NCBI GenBank assembly: GCA_036490475.1
Contig: DASXDT010000001.1
Span: forward strand, 124,001-188,000
DNA from: Candidatus Tumulicola sp.
Lineage (GTDB): Bacteria; Vulcanimicrobiota; Vulcanimicrobiia; Vulcanimicrobiales; Vulcanimicrobiaceae
Direction: 5' to 3'
DNA: 64,000 nt
Shown piece by piece: positions 8,603-16,892 of this stretch (within the stretch, counting starts at the first letter, position 1; every line of letters begins with the position of its first letter). The notes under the pieces were generated by a model that was not told the origin of the DNA, searched no databases, and saw only the letters and a list, made by a program, of their open reading frames with translations. The translations under genes were made by a program, and so were the position numbers.

Positions 8603-9652
8603 ATGGCGCGGAAAGTCTGTGACGAACCTCAGCGCGTGGCAAAGAAACGTCGCGCGCGCGGCCGTGCTTCGGCACCGGTCGCACTGATCGTCATCGGTTT
8701 GATCGCGGCAGCCGCCGCGTGGTGGACGCTCGCGCCGCACCATCATCATTCACAAAGAGACGGAACCGTCGCCGTCGTGACGTCGACACCGACCGAAACC
8801 GAAGCGCCGGACGAATCGGCGACCGATACGCCGGAACCGGTTGCGACGGCCACCGACCGAAGCGAGCCGAGTGCCGAACCGAGCGCCGGCGAGTCCAGCG
8901 AACCGAGCGCGGCCCCTTCTGCTACGCCGGCCGAAAACGTTACAGCACCGCCCGCAGCCCCGGTTCCGCGCATGCACGGGTCGGGCGCGAAACTGGCGTT
9001 GATCGTCGACGATTGCGGACAATGGATCGACACCGAGCGCGGCTTCGTCGCGCTGGGCGTACCGCTCACCGTCTCCGTCTTGCCCGACGTTCCGTACACG
9101 AGCACGATTGCCAAAGAAGCCGCTGCCGCCGGTAAAGGCGTGATGCTGCATCTTCCGATGGAGACGGTTTCGGGGCTCAATCCCGGACCCGGAAAAGTGA
9201 CGACCGAAATGTCGGACGCGCAGATCGCAGCGCAAGTCGAAAGCGATCTAGCACAAGTGCCGTTGGCCTCCGGCGTGAACAATCACGAAGGCAGCAAAGG
9301 TTCGGCCGATCCGCGCGTGATGCGCGACGTGATCGAAGTCCTGGCCAAACACGGCGACCTGTTCTTCATCGATTCGAAAACCAGCGCGACGTCGGTCGGC
9401 GAACAAACCGCGCAGGCGCACGACGTTCCGACCGCAGCCCGCGACGTATTTCTCGACAATCAAGAATCGGTCGCGTATTCAGAGGCGCAGCTGCGCGAAG
9501 CTGCCGCGATCGCGTTGAAAACCGGCAGCGCCATCGCGATCGGGCATCCGCGCCCGACCACACTGGAAGCCGTGCGTTTACTGATTCCGCAACTGCAGGC
9601 CGAAGGGGTGCAGTTCGTGCTCGCGCGGCAACTGGTCGTCCCGCAAACGTAA
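8603..9652 (+). CDS. Divergent polysaccharide deacetylase (YibQ-like)
   Basis: 349 residues: a basic N-terminus, one membrane anchor (residues 26-44), an acidic Ser/Thr/Glu/Pro linker to about residue 120, then a deacetylase-like barrel. Diagnostic segments are LALIVDDCGQ, PLTVSVLPDVPYT, GVMLHLPMET, ASGVNNHEGSKGSAD, LFFIDSKTS and SAIAIGHPRPTTLEA. These belong to the divergent polysaccharide deacetylase (DUF610/YibQ) family, related to NodB enzymes and often linked to envelope division functions. The domain should face the periplasm. The next gene starts 9 bp later. Confidence 0.85.
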   Translation: MARKVCDEPQRVAKKRRARGRASAPVALIVIGLIAAAAAWWTLAPHHHHSQRDGTVAVVTSTPTETEAPDESATDTPEPVATATDRSEPSAEPSAGESSEPSAAPSATPAENVTAPPAAPVPRMHGSGAKLALIVDDCGQWIDTERGFVALGVPLTVSVLPDVPYTSTIAKEAAAAGKGVMLHLPMETVSGLNPGPGKVTTEMSDAQIAAQVESDLAQVPLASGVNNHEGSKGSADPRVMRDVIEVLAKHGDLFFIDSKTSATSVGEQTAQAHDVPTAARDVFLDNQESVAYSEAQLREAAAIALKTGSAIAIGHPRPTTLEAVRLLIPQLQAEGVQFVLARQLVVPQT

Positions 9653-9661
9653 GGCCGCAAT

Positions 9662-10204
9662 ATGACGAGCACGCAACTGGATTGCGGCGACTCGATCGTT
9701 CTGCGGGCGCCGCTGCTTTCCGACGCCGCCGCGATTGCGACGCACGCGAACGACCGCAACGTTTGGATCAATCTACGCGACGCCATGCCGCATCCGTATT
9801 CGTTCGACGACGCGCAGCACTGGCTGGGGTCGATGCGCGAGCAGGATCGGGTATCGATGTTTGCGATCGATCGCGAGGGCGAAGCGATCGGCGCGATTAG
9901 TTTGGTGTTGGGCACCGATATCGAGCGCCGTTCGGCGGAACTTGGCTACTGGGTCGGCTCGGCATTTTGGGGGCGAGGAATCGCGACCGCCGCGGTACGG
10001 CGCATCTGCGACTACGCCTTTACCGACTTAGCCCTGCTACGCGTTTTCGCGACACCGATGACCGGTAATGCCCGGTCGAAACGCGTGCTTGAGAAAGCGC
10101 GTTTTACGTTAGAAGGAATCATGCGAAGCTGTTATGTGAAGGATGACACGATCGTGGACGCCGCATTATACGCTCGCATCGCGCCATCGCAAAGGGCCTT
10201 ATGA
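9662..10204 (+). CDS. GNAT acetyltransferase, RimJ/RimL-like
   Basis: 180 residues with GNAT features: an N-terminal strand (LDCGDSIVLRAPLLSDAAAI), ELGYWVGSAFWGRGIATAAV as the acetyl-CoA loop (WGRGIA), and the late segment NARSKRVLEKARFTLEG, typical of the RimJ/RimL branch. The substrate is unknown. It lies 9 bp after the deacetylase gene and overlaps the next GNAT gene by ATGA; the two may have arisen by duplication, although they are now quite different. Confidence 0.85.
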   Translation: MTSTQLDCGDSIVLRAPLLSDAAAIATHANDRNVWINLRDAMPHPYSFDDAQHWLGSMREQDRVSMFAIDREGEAIGAISLVLGTDIERRSAELGYWVGSAFWGRGIATAAVRRICDYAFTDLALLRVFATPMTGNARSKRVLEKARFTLEGIMRSCYVKDDTIVDAALYARIAPSQRAL

Positions 10205-10734
10205 AAAAAGCACCGATTTTGTACACGGGGCGGCTGATTTTGCGTGCCCACGAGCCCGCCGACCTGGATGCATCGGCCGCCATGTGGGGCGATCCGTCGG
10301 TGGTGCAGCACATTTCAGGACGTCCGAGCACGCGTAGCCAAAGCTGGCAGCGGATCCTCACGTACGCGGGTCTCTGGAGCATGTTGGGCTACGGCTATTG
10401 GGCGGTGGAGGATCGCGCCACCGGCGGGTTCGTCGGCGACGTCGGTTTGGCCGATTTCCACCGCGCGATCGAGCCGCCGTTGGATGGCACGCCCGAGACC
10501 GGTTGGGTGATCGCGCCGAACTTCTGGGGCAAGGGGTACGCAACCGAAGCGATTCGAGCGGCGGTGGCCTGGGCCGACGCGTCGCTGGATTTCGATCGCA
10601 CGGTCTGTATCGTGTCGGCCGCTAACAAAGCGTCGCTACGTGTGGCCGGTAAGGCCGGCTACGTCGATATGGGGACCGCGACGATGAACGACGAGCCGCT
10701 ACGGCTCTTCGTGCGAGCGCAGGCCCGACACTAA
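10201..10734 (+). CDS. GNAT acetyltransferase, second copy
   Basis: 177 residues. It opens with PILYTGRLILRAHEPADLDA. The acetyl-CoA loop is WVIAPNFWGKGYATEAIRA, and SAANKASLRVAGKAGYVDMG is the late family segment. Same GNAT branch as the gene before it, with which it overlaps by 4 bp. Substrate unknown. Its last 36 bases overlap the 3' end of the convergent HxlR gene, so the two transcripts are antisense over that stretch. Confidence 0.85.
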   Translation: MKKAPILYTGRLILRAHEPADLDASAAMWGDPSVVQHISGRPSTRSQSWQRILTYAGLWSMLGYGYWAVEDRATGGFVGDVGLADFHRAIEPPLDGTPETGWVIAPNFWGKGYATEAIRAAVAWADASLDFDRTVCIVSAANKASLRVAGKAGYVDMGTATMNDEPLRLFVRAQARH

Positions 10735-11088
10735 GTCCTCGCCGTCAGGGGCGTCTTCGCCGGCCGGAAGCCAACGCTCGGCCCAACGGCCAATCGCGTC
10801 GAGCGCTTCGCGCAACTCGCATCCGCCTTGGGTCAGCTCGTACTGCACGCGCACGGGAGAGCCGGACTGGACTTCGCGCCGGATGATGCCGGCGGATTCC
10901 AGCTCGCGCAGCCGTTCGGTGAGCAAGCGGTCGGAAATACCCGGAACGGCCGCCAGCAATTCGTTGAAACGGCGCGGCCCAGGCAGCAGCACCCGGATGA
11001 TCGCCCCGGTCCACCTACGGCCGATGAGCTCGACGGCACGGTGGAATCGAGGACAAAGGCTACTTTCAGTATGTAGGCTACTTGACAT
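10699..11088 (-). CDS. HxlR-family transcriptional regulator
   Basis: 129 residues, a winged-helix protein. The family signature is clear: HRAVELIGRRWTGAIIRVLL, RFNELLAAVPGISDRLLTERLRELE, then VQYELTQGGCELREALDAIGRWAERW. It has a Cys near the N-terminus (SSLCPRF), a feature used for redox or electrophile sensing in some HxlR proteins. It is divergent from the DoxX gene, 29 bp away, which is its probable target. The 3' end overlaps the GNAT gene. Confidence 0.92.
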   Translation of the reverse strand: MSSSLHTESSLCPRFHRAVELIGRRWTGAIIRVLLPGPRRFNELLAAVPGISDRLLTERLRELESAGIIRREVQSGSPVRVQYELTQGGCELREALDAIGRWAERWLPAGEDAPDGEDLVSGLRSHEEP

Positions 11089-11110
11089 ATGTATAAAGCC
11101 GTGTTACCTA
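11073..11110 (+). promoter_or_regulatory. Promoter and palindromes between HxlR and DoxX genes
   Basis: -35 TTGACA (11082-11087), 17 bp, -10-like TACCTA (11105-11110) places the start of transcription at about the GTG of DoxX (11118), i.e. a leaderless message. Two palindromes overlap the -35 region: GTAGGCTAC (11073-11081) and ACATATGT (11085-11092). The first lies inside the first codons of the HxlR gene. They are candidate HxlR operators by position only. Confidence 0.45.
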
Positions 11111-11117
11111 GTTCGAC

Positions 11118-11612
11118 GTGAGCATTGCGTTATTAATTGTGCGACTGATTGTGGGATTGGGACTCGCGGCCCACGGCAGCCAGAAGCTGTTCGGTTGGTT
11201 CGGCGGGTATGGCCTGTCGGGCACAGGTGGATTCTTCGACAAGATCGGCTTTCGGCCCGGCCGCCTCTTCGCGTTAGCAGCCGGACTGGGCGAGTTCGTC
11301 GGCGGACTGCTCACGGCGTTCGGTGTCGGTGGCGCGCTGGGCCCAGTCATCATCGTGTGCGTCATGCTGGTTGCAATCGGAGCCGTGCACCTTAGCAAGG
11401 GCTTCTTCAGCGATAAGGGCGGCTGGGAGCTGCCGGCGATGTACGCTTGCGTCGCGCTAGCGATTGCGTTCGCAGGCAACGGACGTTTTTCGGTCGACGC
11501 CGCACTTGGTCTCACATTCTTGACCGATCCGCTGCAGATTTGGATCGCGTTGGGTGCCGCACTGATAATCGCAGTGCTGAACATCTTCGCGAAGCGGACC
11601 CCGGCGACGTGA
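11118..11612 (+). CDS. DoxX-family membrane protein
   Basis: 164 residues, four membrane helices. The family opening SIALLIVRLIVGLGLAAHGSQ is followed by KLFGWFGGYGLSGTGGFF and AGLGEFVGGLLTAFG. DoxX/DoxD-type proteins are often controlled by HxlR or MarR regulators and linked to oxidative or electrophile stress. The GTG at 11118 is the only start that preserves the first helix and matches the -10 box seven bases upstream. The control partner is probably the divergent HxlR gene. Confidence 0.9.
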   Translation: MSIALLIVRLIVGLGLAAHGSQKLFGWFGGYGLSGTGGFFDKIGFRPGRLFALAAGLGEFVGGLLTAFGVGGALGPVIIVCVMLVAIGAVHLSKGFFSDKGGWELPAMYACVALAIAFAGNGRFSVDAALGLTFLTDPLQIWIALGAALIIAVLNIFAKRTPAT

Positions 11613-11632
11613 GTTTTCGTTTCCCGCTAGGG

Positions 11633-12160
11633 TTACGGTGGCGCACCGCTATTTGACGGTAGCGGCGTGCGGCGCGGTAATGGCGAGCCGGTCCACACCG
11701 GGCGCATGGCTGGTGCAGGCGACGGCGTGAACACCGCGCGCGGGAGTTGTTGCGCTTGCGGTTGCTGTTGGTAGGGCGTTGCGGAATCGAGCGGCGCGGG
11801 TGGCGGCGTTCGCACGTCGAGTTGCCGGCTGCGAGCATCGTAGTGTACGAGGTCGCCGAGGAAGCGTAATACCGGACCGATTTCGACGAACGCACTCTGC
11901 GGAGCGGCCCAGCCGCCACCGCTGAGGGGAACACTGAGCTGCCGCCCCGCACGCCGCACGGTGAGCGTGGAACCGTCAAACCAGACCCCGTCGGCCAAGC
12001 GCCGCAGCAACGGACTGACCGGCGCGTACACCCGCCCGGCGGAGACGTACGCGCGCACATATTGCACCAATGGCCGGCCGTCGATCGAGATCGTCACCGG
12101 CGGCGGAGGTGGGATTACCGGCACTTCGCACGATATACCGCGCGGTGTGATGCGATTCAT
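11633..12160 (-). CDS. Protein with copper-amine-oxidase-N-like domain
   Basis: About 175 residues from ATG 12160. After a Pro run comes VTISIDGRPLVQYVRAYVS, VYAPVSPLLRRLADGVWFDG and STLTVRRAGRQLSVPL, the repeat style of the copper-amine-oxidase N-terminal (stalk) domain of cell-surface proteins. The C-terminus is Pro/Gln-rich and probably disordered. An exported protein is expected, yet no signal peptide precedes the domain in any start. The proposed start lies 10 bp inside the divergent YihY gene, so either the start is later (a GTG within SCEVPV) or the true N-terminus was lost. Confidence 0.5.
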   Translation of the reverse strand: MNRITPRGISCEVPVIPPPPPVTISIDGRPLVQYVRAYVSAGRVYAPVSPLLRRLADGVWFDGSTLTVRRAGRQLSVPLSGGGWAAPQSAFVEIGPVLRFLGDLVHYDARSRQLDVRTPPPAPLDSATPYQQQPQAQQLPRAVFTPSPAPAMRPVWTGSPLPRRTPLPSNSGAPP

Positions 12161-12938
12161 CTCCGCGTTTCGCGACGCCGCCATGCGGTTTTCGCGAGAC
12201 GGTTGCGCGTTTCTCGCCCAGTCGATCGCATTCAACGCTCTCTTCGCGCTGTTTCCTTTGACGGTGCTGGTGCTCAGCGCTGCGACCTTGGTTTTACCAT
12301 TCGCCGAGCGGCGCACGCTGGGATTCTTCGACACGTTCGCACCAACGTTGCACGACTATATCGCGGCCAATCTGCAGACGTACATGTACGGCCGCGGCAT
12401 CACCAGCCTCATCGCGTTGGCGATTTTAATTTGGTCGGGCAAGAATCTGTTCATGGGCCTGGCGTTCGCCCTGGATCGCGCATTGAACGTTCCGAAAGCA
12501 CGTCCGCTGGTGCACAACCTGCTGTTGTCGTTCGTGATGCTGCCGCTGATCGGGATATTGCTGATCGTCGCGATCGTGCTGCCGGTTCTTTTGTCGATCT
12601 CGGTGCGTGCGACCGGCTTTGCCGAAAATGCACAGATGTTGCACTTCTTGGTATACGTGCTGTCGATCGCACTGGTGTTTGCGGTTACGGTGCTCTTATA
12701 TCGGTTGCTGCCGAACCGGGCCGTTTCGTGGGGTTTTTCGGTACGCGGCGCGTGCATCGTGTCGGCAGCGTGGCCGGTGGTGCAATATGCCTTCGCGCAA
12801 TACATAGCGCACGTCGATTTTACGGCCGTATATGGGGCGCTTTCGGCGCCGTTGGTATTGCTATTTTGGTTTTATTGCATCGGTTCGATTTTTTTATATG
12901 GGGCGGAGTATGCGGCCGTGTTGAGTAGTAACCCATGA
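12150..12938 (+). CDS. YihY/UPF0761 family membrane protein
   Basis: 262 residues from ATG 12150, where the family sequence begins (RFISAFRDAAMRFSRDGCAF). It has six membrane helices with LAQSIAFNALFALFPLTVL, GITSLIALAILIWSGKNLF, and the C-terminal FTAVYGALSAPLVLLFWFY plus LYGAEYAAV. The family was once called ribonuclease BN in error; its function is unsettled (envelope protein). An ATG 63 codons upstream would cover the divergent gene and adds nothing. It ends in an ATGA overlap with the hydrolase gene. Confidence 0.9.
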   Translation: MRFISAFRDAAMRFSRDGCAFLAQSIAFNALFALFPLTVLVLSAATLVLPFAERRTLGFFDTFAPTLHDYIAANLQTYMYGRGITSLIALAILIWSGKNLFMGLAFALDRALNVPKARPLVHNLLLSFVMLPLIGILLIVAIVLPVLLSISVRATGFAENAQMLHFLVYVLSIALVFAVTVLLYRLLPNRAVSWGFSVRGACIVSAAWPVVQYAFAQYIAHVDFTAVYGALSAPLVLLFWFYCIGSIFLYGAEYAAVLSSNP

Positions 12939-13618
12939 CGTTGGTGTTCGTGCACGGCGCGGGCTGTACGCCGGCTTCGTTCGGCTCGTTTCCGCAACGG
13001 TTTGCGGGGGCGGTGACGGTGGCGTTGCCAGGACGCTGTGGTGATGCGTCTTCACCTTCTTCCGTCGAAGCGTTTGCCGATTTCATTGCCGGTTCGGTGG
13101 CTGCGTTCCGCGGCGACATCGTGCTGTGCGGACATTCGATGGGTGGTGCAGTGGCATTGGAGGTTGCGCTGCGCGGCGGTGTTAGCGGCGTCCGCGGATT
13201 GGTGCTTCTTGGTTCGGGCTCGCGTTTGCGCGTGGCGCCGGCGATTTTCGAACGTTTGGAAGCTGATTTTCCAGCCGCCGCGCGCCAACTGGCAGGCTGG
13301 TTTTTTGCCGATCCGACGGCCGAACGTCTGGACGCCGCCGTGGCCGACATGCTTGTGGTGGGACAGGCGCAGACGGTGCGCGACTTCCGCGCATGCGACG
13401 CGTTCGACGCGGGTCCACGCTTGCACGAGCTGCGCGTGCCGGTGCTGGCCGTGACGGGCGAGCGCGACGCGATGACGCCGCCCAAATACGCGCAGTCGCT
13501 AGCCGACCGGGTGCCTTTGGGCTCGGCGCGAATCATTCCCGATGCGGGACACTTCGCGATGATCGAACGCCCGGACGAGGTCGCGGACGCCATTGCGGCT
13601 TTTGCCGCAACGGGCTGA
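12935..13618 (+). CDS. Alpha/beta-fold hydrolase
   Basis: 227 residues. Oxyanion motif VFVHGAG at 4-10, nucleophile elbow GHSMGG with Ser 68, acid Asp 178 (TGERDAMTPP) and His 206 (DAGHFAMIE) complete a catalytic triad. The cap region is short (about residues 105-160). It could be an esterase or C-C hydrolase; the substrate cannot be read from the sequence. It overlaps the YihY stop by ATGA, so the two are probably cotranslated. Confidence 0.9.
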   Translation: MTLVFVHGAGCTPASFGSFPQRFAGAVTVALPGRCGDASSPSSVEAFADFIAGSVAAFRGDIVLCGHSMGGAVALEVALRGGVSGVRGLVLLGSGSRLRVAPAIFERLEADFPAAARQLAGWFFADPTAERLDAAVADMLVVGQAQTVRDFRACDAFDAGPRLHELRVPVLAVTGERDAMTPPKYAQSLADRVPLGSARIIPDAGHFAMIERPDEVADAIAAFAATG

Positions 13619-13656
13619 GCCGTACCGCAACTGGCAGCACTGATGGAAGGAGCACC

Positions 13657-14700
13657 GTGGGTCGGTTTCTTGGAGCTTTGTTACTCTGCGCGTCGATCGC
13701 GCTGATCGCGGCCGCACCAACACCCCAGAACACGCCGGTCCCGGTGGCGACGCCGCTGATGAACGCGCAGACCCCCCCGCCGCCGTTGCCGCCGGGCGTG
13801 GCGGGCAGCGTCTTGGTGTATCCGTTCGACGTGCAAACGGGCGCCGACCAGAAGCTCGGGACGGCGATCGCCGAAATCATCGCGCAAGAAATGGGCGCCG
13901 GCGGTAGCTTGGTTGTCTTGCCGGTGCCGATGGATGTCAAGCGCACCGACTTTTTATCGCACGCACGCGAGCAACACGCCGACTTTTATATTTCCGGCTA
14001 CGTAACGCCGGTTGGAGATGCGGCGGCAGTCGTGGAGCAGGTCGTGAGCGTCGAGAGCGGCGTGATTATGTTCTCGCAAACCGCACAAGTGCAAAGCGTT
14101 TCGGACGTTGCCTCGCAGTCGTTGCAGGCCCGTTCGCAGATTCTGGCGTTCTTGGGGCGCGCGACGCAATCGATGCAAACAACGCAATCGAACAGCACGC
14201 CGGAGCCCAAGACGACCAATGGCGCGCAAGTGCCGCTTAAGGGTATCTCTGGGATCGTCGACTCGGTGTTTCACCATCACGGCGCATCGCCGACGCCCGC
14301 GGCTCTCGCGGTGAAACCTAGCCGGGGCATTTATGTCGTGCCGCCGACGGTCGCGGCTCCCCCGGCTCCGGGCGTGACGGCTGCCGAACTTACGAATACG
14401 AGCAACGAGCTGTACTTTGCGTTGAAGCATTATTATACGGCGCAGATGGCTCCCGCTACGGCGGACGTTCCGGGTGCGGCAAATGCTATTTGCGGTCCGA
14501 ATCGCAACAATACGATCGCGACCGGCACGATTTCGCAAGTCGTCCCGAAGCGTGGGCGCACGGTTTCGACGTTCGTGCTATCGGTGTATGCCTGTTTTGG
14601 GGCTCGCTTGGAGCAACTGACGGGAACCGGCGAAACCGTGAAGCAGGCAGTAGACGCGGCGGTAGCCTCGTATGCGGCGGCGCATCCCGACAACAGTTAG
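13657..14700 (+). CDS. Exported protein with TolB-N-like domain
   Basis: 347 residues from GTG 13657, preceded by GAAGGAG seven bases upstream. An open frame continues upstream to 13393 but only as antisense of the hydrolase gene. Signal peptide at 2-22 (FLGALLLCASIALIAAA), Pro/Thr linker, then GSVLVYPFDVQTGADQKLGT and LVVLPVPMDVKRTDFLSHAR, a fold pattern like the N-terminal domain of TolB or LpoB-type proteins. A second conserved-looking block (ELYFALKHYYTAQMA to the end) follows a low-complexity link. Function unknown. Confidence 0.6.
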   Translation: MGRFLGALLLCASIALIAAAPTPQNTPVPVATPLMNAQTPPPPLPPGVAGSVLVYPFDVQTGADQKLGTAIAEIIAQEMGAGGSLVVLPVPMDVKRTDFLSHAREQHADFYISGYVTPVGDAAAVVEQVVSVESGVIMFSQTAQVQSVSDVASQSLQARSQILAFLGRATQSMQTTQSNSTPEPKTTNGAQVPLKGISGIVDSVFHHHGASPTPAALAVKPSRGIYVVPPTVAAPPAPGVTAAELTNTSNELYFALKHYYTAQMAPATADVPGAANAICGPNRNNTIATGTISQVVPKRGRTVSTFVLSVYACFGARLEQLTGTGETVKQAVDAAVASYAAAHPDNS

Positions 14701-14716
14701 CCGGGTCGGAACGGTA

Positions 14717-15148
14717 GTGAAACTTCTGAGCTTGGACCACGCGGACGTGCGCGTGGCATCGATTGCTGCGGTCGAGCCATTTTACGATGCGGTGCTGATG
14801 CCGCTGGGTTTATCGCGCAAGCAGCGCGCTCACGTTGCCGAGGACGGCGAATGGCACGACGTCGACGTTTCGCATGCGCCGAATGCGGTGGAATATCATA
14901 CGCCCGTTGTACCGGGTGAAGCCGGCTGGTTCATCGGTTTTATCGAGGATGAATCGATGGACGCGACTGCGACGCGCCTAGCCTTTGCTTTGGATTCTGA
15001 GGCGGACCTGGCTGGGGTCGAGGCGTTGGTGCGCTCTGCCGGCGGACGGGTGGTTGAATTTTCGAGCGATGCGGGGTATCCGGCGTTGTTCTTTGAGGAT
15101 CCGCTCGGAACGCGGTTGGAGATTTGCGCGCGGCGGCCGCGGGCCTAA
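14717..15148 (+). CDS. VOC-family (glyoxalase-like) protein
   Basis: 143 residues from GTG 14717 (VKLLSLDHADVRVASI). VOC pattern: N-terminal metal-ligand strand LDHADVRV, ATRLAFALDSEADLAGVEALV, then YPALFFEDPLGTRLEICARR with the C-terminal Glu ligand. VOC proteins include glyoxalases, dioxygenases and resistance proteins; the role here is not determined. Start placed after the preceding stop at 14700; the earlier ATG at 14672 lies in the previous gene. Confidence 0.85.
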   Translation: MKLLSLDHADVRVASIAAVEPFYDAVLMPLGLSRKQRAHVAEDGEWHDVDVSHAPNAVEYHTPVVPGEAGWFIGFIEDESMDATATRLAFALDSEADLAGVEALVRSAGGRVVEFSSDAGYPALFFEDPLGTRLEICARRPRA

Positions 15149-15181
15149 CCTCTTTGGTCTTGCGCTAGGCGGTTGGGCGGC

Positions 15182-15796
15182 ATGGATTGCAAGAATGCAT
15201 CAATAGTTGTTGCGATCTTCTGCTCATGCATGAGTGTGTATTGCGGCGTACGTTCGTTTCGAGTTTGGCGCGATCCGGAAGGAACGTTCGCTTATTTCCT
15301 CGGTGGTGGATACGATGAACGAGGTGCGCACGATCAGGTATTTCTTTCCAAAATTATAGGTCCGTTCCTCACGCTTGTCTCGGGAGTCGCCGCGGTTGCG
15401 AACCTTTTCAACTTTTTTAAGTGCAGGGCATCGCCACAATTGCTTGCATCGGTTGCCATCCTTTATGGACCGCTCCAGGTGATCTCATTCCAAGCAATCT
15501 TGGCCGTGTCGCTCGTTATTGGAGCGATTACGTACGTACTGAATACACAGGTGCGCGGTGGAGCGAGGTTCGCTTATGCTGCATATCTTGCGGCTTTCTC
15601 CTTCGCCGGGTTGCAAACGGCAGCATTTTCACGTTGGGGCGATGGCGGAGCGATGGGGCTTTGTCACGGGTCTGCTTGCTGTCGTTGCCGCGCTGTACAG
15701 ATACGCCTTGCAAAAGTTTGGCGCACCCCCGGCCGCGACCCGTATCGAATTCAGACTAGACTTAGTCCATTCGTTCGCATCTTGGTAACACGATAA
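15182..15796 (+). CDS. Small membrane protein, probably frameshifted near its end
   Basis: From ATG 15182 the frame has helices at SIVVAIFCSCMSVYCGV, IIGPFLTLVSGVAAVANLF, VISFQAILAVSLVIGAITY and FAYAAYLAAFSFAGLQ. After about 15630 this frame becomes polar and Cys/Arg-rich, while the +1 frame reads a good extra helix, WGFVTGLLAVVAALYRYALQ. A shift of frame near 15620-15650 would join them. Either frame then runs into the repeat element at 15743, which must replace the original C-terminus. I do not recognise the family. Confidence 0.5.
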   Translation: MDCKNASIVVAIFCSCMSVYCGVRSFRVWRDPEGTFAYFLGGGYDERGAHDQVFLSKIIGPFLTLVSGVAAVANLFNFFKCRASPQLLASVAILYGPLQVISFQAILAVSLVIGAITYVLNTQVRGGARFAYAAYLAAFSFAGLQTAAFSRWGDGGAMGLCHGSACCRCRAVQIRLAKVWRTPGRDPYRIQTRLSPFVRILVTR

Positions 15797-15994
15797 TTTT
15801 GCTCGCGACAGTCTTTCGGCAACGAAACGGCAACGAGCGGGTAACGAGCGGGGTCCAAATCGGCGGCGTGGATGCCGATCTGTTGCGATCGGACGCCTCG
15901 TCACGCGGCGAACGTCAGTCGAGCAGCGCCTTCGCACCGAATCGGCGTTTGCCAACGTATGAACGAGTGAACTTAGTTTAGTTCGAATCCCATA
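15743..15994. mobile_element. TA-flanked inverted-repeat element, copy 2
   Basis: 252 bp with TA at both ends. Left: TA, TCG, AATTCAG, ACTAGACTTAGTCC, then TTCGTTCGCA. Right, read inverted: TA, TGG, GATTCGAACTAAACTAAGTT, then CACTCGTTCAT. The right end is the most diverged of the eight ends. The interior has no gene. It overlaps the 3' end of the membrane-protein gene, so insertion probably changed that protein's tail. Confidence 0.7.
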
Positions 15995-16074
15995 GAGCGT
16001 CCGAAGGGCCATAACGTTCGGGCGATGTTGTTCTTGTCACATTTGCTGCCGTTGCGGGCACTCGAACTCAGTGA

Positions 16075-16386
16075 ATGTCAGAAGCAGCCTTCAACGTCCA
16101 TCAAGCTAAAACGCACCTATCACGTCTTCTTCAACGGGTCGTCGACGGGGATGAGATCGTCATCGCCAAGGCGGGAAAGCCGCTCGCGCGGCTCGTTCCC
16201 TTCAACGCGACGCGTGCACTCGATCGCAAGCTCGGCGCCTTGGAAAACACGCGCAATGCCGATATTCAACGCGAGCATAAACGAGAAGCCGACCTCTACG
16301 CTACCATATCTGCGGCCGGTGTCTCGGAAGCTACGCAAGTTTGGGCAGAGTCTTGGGAATCGTCGGAATGTTTAGACGGCGACTAA
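16075..16386 (+). CDS. Type II antitoxin, Phd/YefM family
   Basis: 103 residues. The N-terminal half is a clear Phd/YefM DNA-binding domain: FNVHQAKTHLSRLLQRVVDG, then DEIVIAKAGKPLARLVPF. The C-terminal half (from residue 50) is charged and helical and should bind the toxin. It overlaps the PIN-toxin gene by 19 bp, the usual antitoxin-first arrangement, and would repress its own promoter with the toxin. It follows a repeat element by about 80 bp, where its promoter must lie. Confidence 0.9.
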   Translation: MSEAAFNVHQAKTHLSRLLQRVVDGDEIVIAKAGKPLARLVPFNATRALDRKLGALENTRNADIQREHKREADLYATISAAGVSEATQVWAESWESSECLDGD

Positions 16387-16826
16387 GATTCTTGCTCGAC
16401 ACTCGCGTGATGCTCTGGGCGTTGACCGACGTCGCCAGTCTGCCGATCTTTTATCGGTCGGCGTTGCGGTCGAAGTACAACGAGATTTTCTTTAGCGCAG
16501 CCAGTATTTGGGATCTAGCGACAAGCGAGGAACCGAATCGATGGGCTCGAGGATTCGCGCCCGACGAAATTGCACGATCGGCGGTGGAGACCGGCTTTAT
16601 CGAACTACCGATTGGGGCGGACGCCGCCGCAAAAGCTCGGACGCTGCCGGCATATCATGAAGACCCGATCGACCGCGTGCTCATCGCGCAGGCGATAATC
16701 GAGCCGGCACGCTTTCTAACGACCGACAAATTTCTTGCCAACTATTCGGACGTTGTAGAGATCATTGAAGAGGAGACGCACCCGCAGTACCAGCGTTACG
16801 GCGCGTTCTCGCGCGCGGCGAGCTGA
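16368..16826 (+). CDS. PIN-domain toxin (VapC-like RNase)
   Basis: 152 residues from ATG 16368 (FRRRLRFLLDTRVMLWAL). Acidic metal-binding positions of a PIN nuclease are present: Asp in LLDT, Asp in SAASIWDLATSEE (many homologues have Glu there), Asp in HEDPIDRVLIAQA, and TTD near the C-terminus. It would cleave RNA unless bound by the Phd-type antitoxin encoded just upstream and overlapping. An ATG nine codons earlier is possible but has no family support. Confidence 0.88.
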   Translation: MFRRRLRFLLDTRVMLWALTDVASLPIFYRSALRSKYNEIFFSAASIWDLATSEEPNRWARGFAPDEIARSAVETGFIELPIGADAAAKARTLPAYHEDPIDRVLIAQAIIEPARFLTTDKFLANYSDVVEIIEEETHPQYQRYGAFSRAAS

Positions 16827-16892
16827 ACGGCGAAGGCAAAGGTTGAATACTGCACCGCGACGCTTGGCAACCGCAGGGCTACGAGGTCGCCC

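Noticed and set aside
15975-15992. TTAGTTCGAATCCC looks like the T-loop of a tRNA
   Set aside because: It is the diverged right end of repeat element 2. No acceptor, D or anticodon stem can be formed around it.
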